Assembly: GCA_008508345.1 (NCBI GenBank)
Contig: QNGE01001231.1
Coordinates: 87,571 to 151,570, forward strand
DNA from: Paragonimus westermani
Taxonomy: Eukaryota > Platyhelminthes > Trematoda > Plagiorchiida > Troglotrematidae
Direction: 5' to 3'
DNA: 64,000 nucleotides
Shown: piece after piece, positions 11,615 through 22,610 of the stretch
Position numbering within the stretch: position 1 is the first letter of the stretch
Layout of the letters: the number at the start of each line of letters is the position of its first letter
Notes under the pieces: model-generated
The model's database searches: none
What the model saw: the letters and a program-made list of their open reading frames with translations, nothing else
Told to the model about the DNA's origin: nothing
Position numbers and translations under genes: made by a program

Positions 11615-13029
11615 CTATTGGTTATTATTCGCGGCCTCCTCCCTGCTTTCAACCGCGGGCAAGCCGAGACCGTTGAACAAAGCCTCCCTAGTCGTAGGAT
11701 CCAGATTGCTTTCAACCTGATACTCGGCAACATAAAGCCGTTTGTCGATTTCTTTCGGGATGGGTTTGATCTCGGTATTTAGCTCCATCTCAACTTTTTT
11801 CAAAGCATATCTAAGACACATTGTAGAAAGAAAGTCGGCACATACCTGTCAGCGAAAGTAACCAAATTTATCGCAATACCCAAATGCCCGAAGCGACCGG
11901 ATCGTCCGATTCGATGGAGGTAACTCTCAGAATACTTGGGGAAGTCAAAATTAATAACAACATTAACAGAGGGAATGTCGATTCCGCGGGTAAGAAGATC
12001 TGTACAAACGAGATTGCGGCAACAGCCGTTGCGGAAGTCGTGAAAGACACGATTGCGGTCCTGTTGGGACATCCTGGCATGTATGTAGTAACAAGAATAT
12101 CCCAGTTGGGTTATCTTTTTTGCCAGAAGTTCCACACGTTGAGCGCTGCTGCAAAATATGATCGATTGGCTAATTTGCAGCTTCGAAAATAGCGTATTGA
12201 GACAATGAACCTATAAGTGAGCCGATATACGTGTGCATGTTACCTTGTGTTTTTCTTGCACGTATGCATAATATTCTGTTATGCCCTTCAATGTAAGCGT
12301 TTCCATCAGGTTTATTTGGTATGGGTTACGTAGATGCTTTTGCATGAATGACTGAACAGTCACTGGGTAAGTAGCTGAGTAAACCATGACTTGGCGATTG
12401 CTATCCGCGGAGTTTAGCAACTGCTCCACTGCACATTTCAGTTCTTCAGAAAGGAGTTTATCAGCCTCGTCCAAAACGACGGTCTTGCAGTGAGACAGGT
12501 CTAACAAGTTGCGGTTAAAGAGATCGACGAGACGGCCAGGGGTGCCGATCAATACATGCACGGTTTGAGTAAGTCGAATAAGATCATCTTTCAGTAAGGT
12601 TCCGCCAATAACCAACATGACCTTGATAGGGGTGTGCTTGGCCAGTTCGATGCATATTTGACTAGTTTGAAGGGCTAACTCTCGGGTCGGGACGAGAATC
12701 ATAGCTTGTATTTTGTTCAGTGAAGGGTCAATAGAGTCGAGCAGGGGAACGGAATAAGCTCCTGTTTTGCCGGTTCCATTTTTGGCTCTTGCCATAATGT
12801 CACGGTGAGTGAGGGCAACTGGGATACTGGACTCTTGGATGGGTGATGGATACTCCCAACCCTTCTCATAGATACCCTTAAGTAGGTCTCTCTTTAAACA
12901 GAAATCTTCGAAGCTATTTCCTTTAATGGTAGTGACATCGGCCGTTTTCAGACGAGCATCTTTCTTGGGCAGTTTCAGCGACGCCCTCCAGTCAACGTCA
13001 GACGACGGATTATCACCGCTTTTTAGCAT
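11615..13029 (-). CDS. DDX6: DDX6/Me31B/Dhh1-type DEAD-box RNA helicase, three exons
   Basis: An ATP-dependent RNA helicase of the DDX6 family, which in other animals acts in cytoplasmic mRNPs and P-bodies in translational repression and decapping. Exons on the minus strand are 13,029-12,244, 12,210-11,846 and 11,810-11,615, giving 1,347 nt (448 codons plus stop). Introns are 12,211-12,243 (33 nt) and 11,811-11,845 (35 nt), both GT-AG, and removing them restores the DDX6 frame at both joins. RecA domain 1 carries the Q-motif region, AKNGTGKT (Walker A), [16 protein letters not shown] and SAT. RecA domain 2 carries the VHCLNTLFS start, TRGIDI and HRIGRSGR. The N-terminal [12 protein letters not shown] segment typical of DDX6 is present as IKGNSFEDF. 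The start is the first Met of the open exon, shortly before the conserved N-terminal core; an upstream exon cannot be excluded. The C-terminus continues about 30 residues past the usual YVAEY end. No inactivating change is seen. Several otherwise conserved positions differ (for example the VIGGTLL segment), so it may be a divergent paralogue. Confidence 0.93.
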
Positions 13030-13628
13030 TGTAAGAAATAGACGAAAAGTTACGACCTAAAGACACCATTACTCCCAACAAAATAAAACCCACCTGCCGG
13101 CCGCCACCGTTGAACGATGGGGAAACGATAACAGACACAGCGCCGCCGGATGTCTCCAAAGTCCCGAAGGGAGCAATAAAACAAACTGCCGTTGTTGATT
13201 AGGAACTGAAAGCTAGCCAAAATGTAGTAAATGACACTTGCATTCGGTCGTCCTCGTACTAACTTGAACCGATTGTTACGCTCAGCACTTTAAATCAACC
13301 AGAGGTAATGACAGACCGAAAGTTGAACTGCGGGAAAATCAAATGTTGAAAATTATTCGTAAAAAGTGAAATCTGACGTCGGACAGCGACAAAATAAGGA
13401 ATCACTGAATACCGGGAGATATTCCCATGGTTCCGCCTGAGAATTTGAAAATCATCGATTTCAATGACAGAACGAATCAGGAGAGTTAAAAAGATTTGTT
13501 TTAGTCGACCGCAAATCGCTTTGTCTTTCATTTGTTGACGAGATTGAAATTGGCGATGGAAGGTGTTGTGACGGTATAAATGTGGCATCTTACGAAGAAT
13601 TTTCTCAAGTGTGATTAATATTTGACCG
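13030..13628. other. Intergenic between the helicase and the MULE gene
   Basis: About 600 bp between two genes that diverge in transcription. It would hold both promoters if both are expressed. No TATA-like or initiator element could be assigned with confidence, and the minus-strand ORF at 13,295-13,588 has no known domain. Confidence 0.4.
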
Positions 13629-16095
13629 ATGTTATCCTATATTCCATTTTGGGTTATGGATTATTTGCGGTGCTTTAAAGCTGTCTCTGAGGGTCGCGAA
13701 TTTGTTAGCTTCCGCGGGTTCAAAATTTGCCTACATAGTTACATGAAAGATCACAGTGCTTTGCACGTGCTTGGTTCGAGCAAGAAATCAGGCAGTGGAC
13801 GCATGAAATATGATCATGTGAGTGTGATTTCTGTTGAGCTTGCGTGGTAGTGGCGTTCTGCTGTATGAAATACAAGCGACGTAAGAGCGCAAACCGTGGA
13901 GTACGACGTGTTTAGTGAGTTGAGTTCATATACTCTCACTGCACAGTTCCCGCGATACATACTGATAATCACGCTTTAACTTGGTTAGGAGAAATACCGG
14001 GTTGGTTGTCAACAGTTTCACATTGGAGCACAGCCCCGACATAAATGCCTTGCTCTATGATGCACATTCAATGATTCATCGGCTCACAGACGGTGGAGCA
14101 AACGACTCCAGACATCGTTTCGAATACAACACGTTAACTGCTGAGGTGAAGCAGTATGCTGCGGATTTTTATTGCAAGTATATAACTACCAAGGATATTT
14201 GCAGCATCCGTCATCGGTTGAAACCGCCGGTGATAAGTAGGTGGGTTAGTGTGCACTGATGTAGCAGAAAATCTGCCACAAATCCGACAGCATATAGAGA
14301 AAAACGGCGTGCTGCGTGTCATCAGAGACGACAACAATAGGTATACTCACATATGTTCCGCGCGCGGAGGGTAAGTGCAGTTATTCAGACGGTCTCCTGA
14401 TGTGGTATACGTCGATATCACTCATGGGACCAACCGCCACAAGTAGGTCCTTCATCACTCCACATTTGCCGCTGTAGCCTGAAACTGTATCAGTTCCTGG
14501 TTACAGACACATGGGTTATTGACGACCCATGGTATACGCCTATGTATGAAGTAAGAAATACGCATCCCCGCGTCATTTGTTCATAACATTCCAGGAGGTG
14601 ATGGAGGAACACATACGTGTCAGAACTTTTGTGACGGATAAAATGGCGGCCCAAATGCGAGCAGCACGAGCGGTCTTTGAAGGCGACATTGTGTTATGTT
14701 ACTTCCACGTTCGGTGTGCTCTGAGGAAACATGTGAGCTGATGTGATAGACCTTATACTCACCATTCGGACGAATTCCTTCAGAAGCCGATATTTGTTTC
14801 ACCGCATGGCTACTTTTAGTAACTCTGAAGAGTAAGTAATCACCTTTGTCTATTCATTTTGAAGGTTCGACTGGGATGTTGCAATAATCCGGCAAACAGA
14901 CGCCAGCTTTATGAACTACCCCTTGTGCAATTAGCTATATATAAAACCGAATTGGGCTATCCATGCACAGTCAGATGTTGTTCACTTCGGAAATCGAACA
15001 AACAACCGTCTGGAGAATGCGAATCGGCGACTATAGAAGCACACTCATCCTAGAGATCACTTAGCCACGGCCATTCGTAAAATTTTGTCCCACAGCGAGT
15101 GGCTAGTGTGTAAGTTTGAGATGCAGTACATCTACGGTTGTGACCGCCGGGAGGTGGTCAGCGTAGACGTGTACGTTAAGAATATACTCTCTCGGCTGAC
15201 AACGTTTGCCAGTCAGATGTTGAAGCATCTCGAGGGGCGTGCTCCCCTGTTGCATTTCAAACGGTTGGACGAGTTCAAGGTAATCGTACTTTATGTAACA
15301 TCACTTGGTAGCTTCGAGTAAGTCACGAGGGCACACAGCATACAGTGAACATCAGTGACGGCACGTGCGAGTGTCCTTTCTATAAGCTCGTGTGGTTACC
15401 ATGCGTTCATGTGCTGTCCACATTCAAAGGGCACATTTATCCTTACGGCACGTTGTTGTTAACTATGGCTGCTTCCCAATCCATCGACGATGGCCCGGTG
15501 AATACAGTCTACCCAAATGCAGTATGTTACGCCAAGAGGTCATGATCGCTGAGAGGTCACGATCACCAACAGTGATGCATTTCAAATGGATTACAAAATG
15601 TTTCATCACGGGTTAGCCAAGCTGCACGCTGTAAACTCCAGGACAGGAAGCTGCGTTTCCAAGGCTATCATAGCTTTCACGCACCAGTCTACTGAGCCAG
15701 CTGAGGCGGCTTTACTACACACAGACTTCCCGATTCTTCCGTCCTGGAATGCAAAAGAGCCAAGATGGGAAAAGAATGTTCACAGTGGGGTGCCTATGGA
15801 TATTGTGGTAACCCCGTTAATGCGAACGGGTATCGGTACGATAAGGACCAGCTATTTTTCCACGTGGAGCGCATGAATAATCCTGACATATCGCACTGCC
15901 CGTTCTGCACAGGGCAGTTACAACCCTCCTCGCCAGGTAAGTTATGATATCATTAACTACGCATGTTTAGTTGCATCGACCTCAAACACGGTACTAACTC
16001 CGATGCTGAAACGAAAACGGAGACCGTGTGCGGCTCCATTATTCATTAATGATACCTCTGAAGATGAGTTTCGCGTTGTTCTCCCACGCACGTAG
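13629..16095 (+). pseudogene. MULE (Mutator-like) transposase with SWIM zinc finger, intron-containing, two in-frame stops
   Basis: Layout: an N-terminal FAR1-like DNA-binding segment (13,680-14,260); a MULE catalytic domain (first Asp in VDITHGTN at 14,414-14,416; second Asp in VTDKM at 14,637-14,639, followed by CYFHV; Glu in NNRLENAN at 15,013-15,015); a SWIM finger with CxC at 15,366-15,374 and CxH at 15,402-15,410; and a C-terminal tail with a basic KRKRR run ending at TAG 16,093-16,095. Introns read directly are 14,832-14,864 (33 nt), 15,280-15,311 (32 nt, joining two frames exactly) and 15,937-15,970 (34 nt, opening a clean final exon); others before 14,400 and near 14,731 are likely but not placed. 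The catalytic exon has TAG codons at 14,932-14,934 and 15,034-15,036 within otherwise well-conserved sequence, so the copy is probably inactive, though only recently. A domesticated ZSWIM-type gene is an alternative that these stops argue against. Confidence 0.8.
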
Positions 16096-16316
16096 GTCCG
16101 AGTGAAAGTGATGGCAATCGGTATCACGGGTATCACTGGCAACGGTAAGTGATACCCCACTTAGCATGTACAAACCTTTTGGCTTTAGATCAGCATACAC
16201 AGCAAGAGGAGGACTTCTACTGAAGCAGATCTGAAAGCATGGAGGCTTCGTGAATTCCGACGGAATATTCCAGATAATGATGACATATACATATAATAAA
16301 CTTATACCGACAAATC

Positions 16317-17060
16317 AGTATCATTTTCACGTCGTAACGTTGTGACCGTTGAGCATGGACGTCAGTGCGTCCGACCATAGGTCGTGGCGTTTTACTGTAG
16401 GGTACACGTGAGCTGACAGTCCAACAGATAAACCCGAGGCGCTTCATGCCGTACAATGCTTCGCTTCTCGCCAAACCTCCTTGCTTTTCTGAAAACACAT
16501 GAAATTCCATCTCGTCGGCACAAACTTGCCGATTTCTTTGTTACCTTAATGCCAAATCAGCTCACGCCCGATTACGGGGAGCAGTATATACTTTATGCAG
16601 CTCACGCCGAATTTCGCCCGCATTATGTTTGGAAGTCATCAGCTGCAGCCTTATCTACTCAACCACGGCGTCTTTAAATTTCTGTGGTTTCCTAACACTC
16701 GTGGAGATGATCATAATCACTCAAACTTATCAACTGTCGGTACCTATTTCAGGAAATATCGAACGCAGAAGTTCAAGAAAAATTATATACAACCTACACG
16801 GTGCATGTTTATCAAGCATTGGTTGCTAATTCCTTCTATCTACCAGATCATGAAACTTCAGCTATCTCGTCAACCTATTTCGCTATTAAATTACCGCAAT
16901 GTTTTGGCGACCTCGACAAACATCTTTTAAGCATTCAAACAGAAAAGTTTCCCACAGCATAATAAGCATGTTCCATACTTTCCTGAATATTCGGTCCACA
17001 ATCACCCACATGTTATTCCAAACCCACATAGTAACGGCATACCAACGACAGCATTCACTT
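16317..17060 (+). repeat. Dispersed repeat R2, copy 1 (just downstream of the MULE gene)
   Basis: Aligns along its length with the reverse complement of about 26,175-26,915. Shared blocks include CATAGGTCGTGGC versus GATAGGTCGTGGC near the start, and a long near-identical block around 16,855-16,905 (TTCAGCTATCTCGTCA, then CCTATTTCGC, then ACCGCAATTT or ACCGCAATGTT). The most similar block is translated alike in both copies, but there is no convincing conserved reading frame overall. Its position 220 bp after the MULE stop codon suggests it may be the 3' end of that transposon, which is inference. Confidence 0.6.
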
Positions 17061-20000
17061 CCTGCAAATAAATTTCAGGCAATTTAATGTGCAGTACGAG
17101 TGGCAGCTGAAGGACGAGTTGTTCATATTATGGCGCCAATAACCTCAAAGCATTCAACGCCTTGACTTCAGGGGAAATTATTTAAGTTTAATTTGTTCAT
17201 CTTGAAATCGATATAAGTTAAAGACTGATGAGATCCTTAAATTTGGATGCCGTCACCACAGTTATGGTTTGTAATCTGTCGGAATATTTGATCAAACGTT
17301 TTTTTGCTCACATAATCTAAAGATGATATCACCCTCCTTGTGTTGTTCAAGCTATTTGGGCGGTTAGCACGTTGGTTCAAATCCGATGAGCCAAATTGCC
17401 CGGGTTCAGTTATTCCGTTTGTTCTCATACTTGTCTGTCACCAGTTGATTTAAAAGAAGTGCACACAAACACGGGTTAGCACGGGTTATGAGAATGAAGA
17501 AAGTACCATGAACACGGTTAAACCAAGAGCCCAACGGGGATTTACGTAAAAGTTAGCCATTAATTTCTTGGGGAGCAACCGGCTACCTGGAGTGAAAGTC
17601 AGCTCTCGTGGTTGAAGGCTTGGTAAAACAAAGGTGCTATCTAGAGAAGGTCTGACATTGGATTCTCTCGTCTTGGCTAAGGTAGATTCCACAAGTCACT
17701 CAGTGAATTCTAAGACGGAAAGATTTTGTAAAAACCCAGTCACCGTACCCCTTGAAATTCAACTAGACACAGATCGGGAGCGTTACGTTGCAGCCCATAA
17801 TTCGCATGCCGAAAGCAGTTGACGGGGCTTTGGTAATTGTAGGCTGAACACGTTCAGTGATGGTTCACGACAGTGCTTGTTGATTGCATTCAATTAAGTG
17901 AATGCTTATAATTTTTTGCTGGGTGAATCTTGCCATCTACCAACGGCGCTACAAGCACACTCACTTCCGTTCCGCGACAAAGTTGGCCTAATCGTGAACG
18001 ACACAACTTCCTTAGTGGTTTCTGCGTGTGCTGAATACCCTACCAACCACGCTGTGTCAATGTAGTCGATACAAACATCCGTGTGCTTCTATAGTACATG
18101 AGTGTATTGTCTGAAGTTCATAGTTACATCTTGCAAATCACTTCGCGCATTGTTGTTCATACCGCTCCATCAACCCCATCTGTACACTTTTTTGAAGGCA
18201 TCGTCAACATTTTTGAATTTGTTTGCCATCAAAAATAAACGGCAATTTCCGCACACCGTCTTTACCTTCCTTATTTGAATGGATTTTTGGTCCGGTAAAC
18301 TAATCGCGCAGTGAAATGTTCTCAGCTCCACGCATCTGTTGACCTACCGACGCTGAAAGTTCATAATCTCACGTCACGTGTGGAATTATCCATCCGTCGT
18401 CGTCTGAGCCTTCTCTCTGGCGATGTCCTTTCCTCGGGTGATGGCTTATGCAATTCAACGGATCTCGACTTGTCACTGAGTCACTACATTTTTCTGATAC
18501 GCCAGTCTTTCATTTGTACGCGTGTTTTGTGCACATCCAACACCATTACAACTTCTTTTGGTTTTACCATATTTTGATCATTCTCATAAGTTGGTTGATC
18601 AGGTCACTATATGCTCCACTGAGTTTGTTAACTGATCAATTCTTCTGTTTTTTGCATCTTTTTGCTCACCGTCAAGACCTCCTCGGATAGAATATGCATC
18701 ATCTTCACTACGTTTTTACATATGAGTTTGACATGGACTGACTTGATGTCGGGTCTAACTCGCATGAACTGTGTAATACTTATGTGGATCATGCTATCTA
18801 TGTGGGGGATGAACCATCAGAAACGAAAGGTCTACGATTTTGTTTGGCCGGGTTTGGACTTACTAGAATACGCGTTCGGCACGAAACGGCATCTGCAAGA
18901 GCATGCAGGTTTGCAGGTTTTTACGTTGGCAGTACTCGTAGAGTTTCGATATTTATTGGCAGTTGCTTGCACATTTTGGCCTACATGCGTTTGTCTACGT
19001 TCAGAATATGCATTTCAACAGATGAAACGTCGGGCATGGCTTTGAATACTAGGGATCCCTGCCCAGTTCACCTCAATTCACTTTATCGTACAAGGGACGT
19101 GATGTTTTCTACGGAGAGTGCACATGCAGACAACGTGTGCGTGCCCATGTGGCAGGCCTGTTAACATGACCCGCAGTTCATCGCACGTCAGTGCACCCAT
19201 AACCTTGTTCTCGTCTACGCCTGACTGGACCAGTGGGCTTTGATTTAACTACACTTGCGTGTGGCCGTTGTACAGTCTGCGATCTCACCACACCGTCATG
19301 CCTGCGTGCTGTTGCATACAGCTGCTAGGTATGTTCATCCTCCGCGACCAAAAGAACACACCTGACTAACCGTACCCGTTTTTTACACTCTAGATAAGAT
19401 TACTGCATAATCTACTGCTCGCAATACACGAGCCGCTTCGGGCATCGTCCTTCGAAATCACGGCATACAGCAGGTTTCGTTTGCAGAAAGAAAATGATAT
19501 ATGCCAGTAGATGCCCAGCTCCTTGCACTTATGATCTCCCGGGTCACAGTGTCACAGCATTGCGCGGAGACTTGTGTGGCACATCAATCAGTAGTGTGAC
19601 CCTAATAGTTTCATGAACCTTTTCCGGTGGACGGGGTAGCTGACTGGCTAACCAATGACATGGCATTGTAGGACTAACGGTTGCTGAATTATGCATCGAT
19701 ATGTTGGCAGAATCACTGCTAAATCAATCATCCATGTTGTCCCTATATTTCATTCCAAGTGAGCCGCGAATTTAATTTAGAGTGAAAAAGTTTAACCGAT
19801 ACTTTAATAGCTCTATGTGTCCGTAACCCATGTTCCAACACTCGTTAGAGGTGAAAAGAAACTTCTAGGAAGCACAAGCTAGCGTATTAAAATGCAGGGT
19901 ATAGTACAACCGGAAGAATAAATGTAAATATTCGAATTGCAAAGAATTTGCTTACAATATAGTGAAGTAAATATCGTCCAGCTTCCATCTCTTCTTGTCT

Positions 20001-21454
20001 AGGTTGTGTTGTACCAGTAAAAACGTTTTGTCACCACTGACCGGACTTTTGAAATCAGCTGCGGTGCTGGTCGAAATTATGCCGTCTGACGGGTTGAGGC
20101 CGAAGACTACCGCACTGTTTAAGGGAATTTTCCCTACACGCTTGTTCGCACTCTGAACACTGCATTGTGTATCCCATGGTCTCTGAATATCCGGCGTTCT
20201 CCTCTGATTTAATTGCCGCCTATTTTGTCGTTATTATCCCTTGTGAAAATTTAGGTACAATTATCGAGCCACTTCCTCCCTTTCTTTCAAAGCATGATGA
20301 GTTCAGCCGCCTCAATTTCACATGGTAATCTGCGGACCTAATTTCTGCAAACCACTGCATGAAGTTTCGTCACCCTGCGTCCCAGCCGACCCCAACTTTT
20401 ATAACGTATGGCTTTTGTTCCGGTCGTGTTACTTTAGATAGGGTTGCCCGTGGTTTTGTGGAACGACCAAGCGTTTCCGGTCCTTTGGATGCCCTTATTT
20501 TCTTAAGCACGAGCAAAATCCTGTTGGTCTAAACGTCGTCTGCGAGTTGTATCACTGGGTCCATGCACTTTATTGCTCCATTAATACTCATCTCTTTACC
20601 TTAGAAACCTAAGGACTCATGTGTTACCCTTTGCCATAAAATTAGATAGATATCGGCACAGTCAGAAGCTGTCCACAATTAACATTCTACTGAGAGATTC
20701 CATCAGAATCCTTGTCCTAATGAAGACTGGTCCTCCAGTACAAACATTCCACGATTACAGGCGTAGCGCATAGGACATTCCGGCGGCCTCAAGCCTCAGT
20801 AGTTACACCCAATCATTCACAAAGTTTGCTTTCCAGGAACCTTGATAACGTATACATCGAAAGTTCTAGCTCAGTCTTACAGCTTGCCCCCTACGTCCTA
20901 AAACACAACAGATTTGTCACAGGGGACTTATCGATAAAAATGTGTTGCTGGGACATCAAAATTCATGTTATGTTATGGGGTTTGCACTTCGCACTTTAAT
21001 ATTTCTCGCTGACAGCTGGCTACGTGGAGTTAGTGACCTTTAACCCGCTGGGTAGCTCTACAGTTTTGTTCTTCGTGGCCAGAACCTCTCTATCCCGTTT
21101 GGCGCTGGCTTTCTTTACTGTTGTATTGGAAGCAGTCGTTGAGTGTAAGAGAATCGCAGTGAGTATGACAAAAAGTTGGCGACCACGTTTCTCGCCCTAA
21201 TTCACTCCGTTTTAGTCAGTGCTTCTCACATTCGGATTGCGCGCAAAAACTCCTCATCAGAAGAATGTTAGTTCCGACGGATTGCTGAAATTATTTACCG
21301 CTTTACTTACTGAACACCGTTCCACTCAGATAATTCATCCTTACGTTCCGCTGGGGTATGTTTGTTTATCCGGAACCATAAGCTTAATCACTTCGATACT
21401 ACGTACCTCGTTGTATACGTCAGTCCCGGGCGTACACTGGTTCTCTGAGCTGCG
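17061..21454. other. Long stretch without recognised genes
   Basis: About 4.4 kb. The most ORF-rich part is 18,311-19,164 on the plus strand, where two overlapping frames of 126-127 codons (18,662-19,045 and 18,784-19,164) stay open. I do not recognise either translation; a degraded retroelement is plausible. Between 19,200 and 21,200 there are only short ORFs and nothing identified. Confidence 0.4.
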
Positions 21455-22065
21455 CTCAATGAAGGTGAATTTTGAATAGTAGCGTCTGGAATGTGAATCG
21501 TGAGCCCGCTGAGCAGCCGATTCGGATCCAAAACACGGTCTTGGGGGCTAGTTTCTTACTATTAGGGCGTCCGGTACTGAATCCATCAAATTTGCAACTT
21601 CCGAAGGCCAACGATTCATGTGAACACGACCAAACAAAACACCTACGTAACTGGAGAGTGACAAAGTGCAGATGAAATTAGGATGCGCATGAATAAATGT
21701 TAAGCAGTGGGGAGTAAGTATGTACGAACTATGCGAGAATAAGCTAATATAGGTGAAGGATATTGAGCCTTAGCATTACATCGAAATTAACATTCCTTGA
21801 AGGAGTGATTTATTGCGGGTGTAATTCGAATGTGCGTGCCAGTCGTTGCAAGGAAGACTCGCAATCGCCACTAAGAATATTTCGGGTATAAGTAGGAGGG
21901 TCATGCAAAAGGGAATAAACGGAGGCAGAGAGCGCGGCCACAGACGTTCTGCCGAATACATGACAAGCGTCAAACGTTCAATGCAGACAGCTGTTTCAAC
22001 ATTATACTCAGTATGCGTTGACACAAACGGCTGTCCCACAACTACCCTCGTTTTGACATTCTCCT
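21455..22065 (-). repeat. 0.6-kb repeat family R3, old copy D
   Basis: Same orientation as copy A (39,463-40,075) but strongly diverged. Matching blocks, in order: AGTAGCGTCTG versus AGTCGCGTCTG; GAGCCCGCTGAGCAGCCGATTCG versus the corresponding segment of A with GAGCCCGTTGAGCAACC; TACTGAATCCATCAAATTT versus TATTGAATCCACCAAATAT; CAGTGGGGAGTAAG versus CAGTGGGAAGTAAG; GCGAGAATAA versus GCGAGAACAA; TCGTTGCAAGGA versus TCTTTGCAAGGG. Similarity may run slightly past the inner end shared by copies A and B. It shows the family was already present long before the young copies in this window arose. Confidence 0.65.
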
Positions 22066-22339
22066 CAAGCAAATCACGTTAATCACCCTTATTCTCTCTT
22101 CACACTTTGCTACCACTTCGGTCACTGTTATTCAGCATGAGACTTGCGAAATTCTCAGTGTCCAAATCAGACGTTTCCAGTTTATGTCCTATGGTTAATA
22201 TCATTCCTTGGTCTGCGAACATCTCCTTTTCTCCGAACCAACTAGTGGCAGTTTGTCCAAATTAGCTCAAGCTTGTCGCGGTCCACCGGTACTATGTGGT
22301 GCCCAGTTGCCAGTTTCGTTGTACGATTATATTTTCATC

Positions 22340-22610
22340 CGATTTTCGAGGAATTCACAAGCTGGGAGTAAGGCTTGATTTCTTTGCACTGTTGGTGGTA
22401 TTTGTCTGGATTATCCTACCGCGGTAATTTAGGCGAGAGACGCCTGTGCTCAAAACACCATCACACTTTGCTTGAGCTCGCCACCTGTCGTCCAACTCAC
22501 ACACTACGCATTTAATGTAAGTCTGAAGGAGCAAGACCAGGAGGTGTGGCGGTGAGGTCTTTTTGGTCAGCCGGTCAATGCTAGTTAGCCGGCTGATAAA
22601 CTAGCACGGA
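22340..22610. repeat. Dispersed repeat R1, copy 2
   Basis: Partner of the repeat at 7,980-8,300, same orientation. The clearest shared core is the block around the AGGAGGTGTG motif (near 22,535) and the end block near 22,590 (CGGCTGATAAACTAGC). No coding frame is seen. Confidence 0.6.

Noticed and set aside
11884..12192. 102-codon plus-strand ORF
   Set aside because: Shadow of helicase exon 2.
17370..17384. GGTTCAAATCC, a B-box-like match
   Set aside because: No A-box at the right distance and no tRNA-like folding; single short motif.
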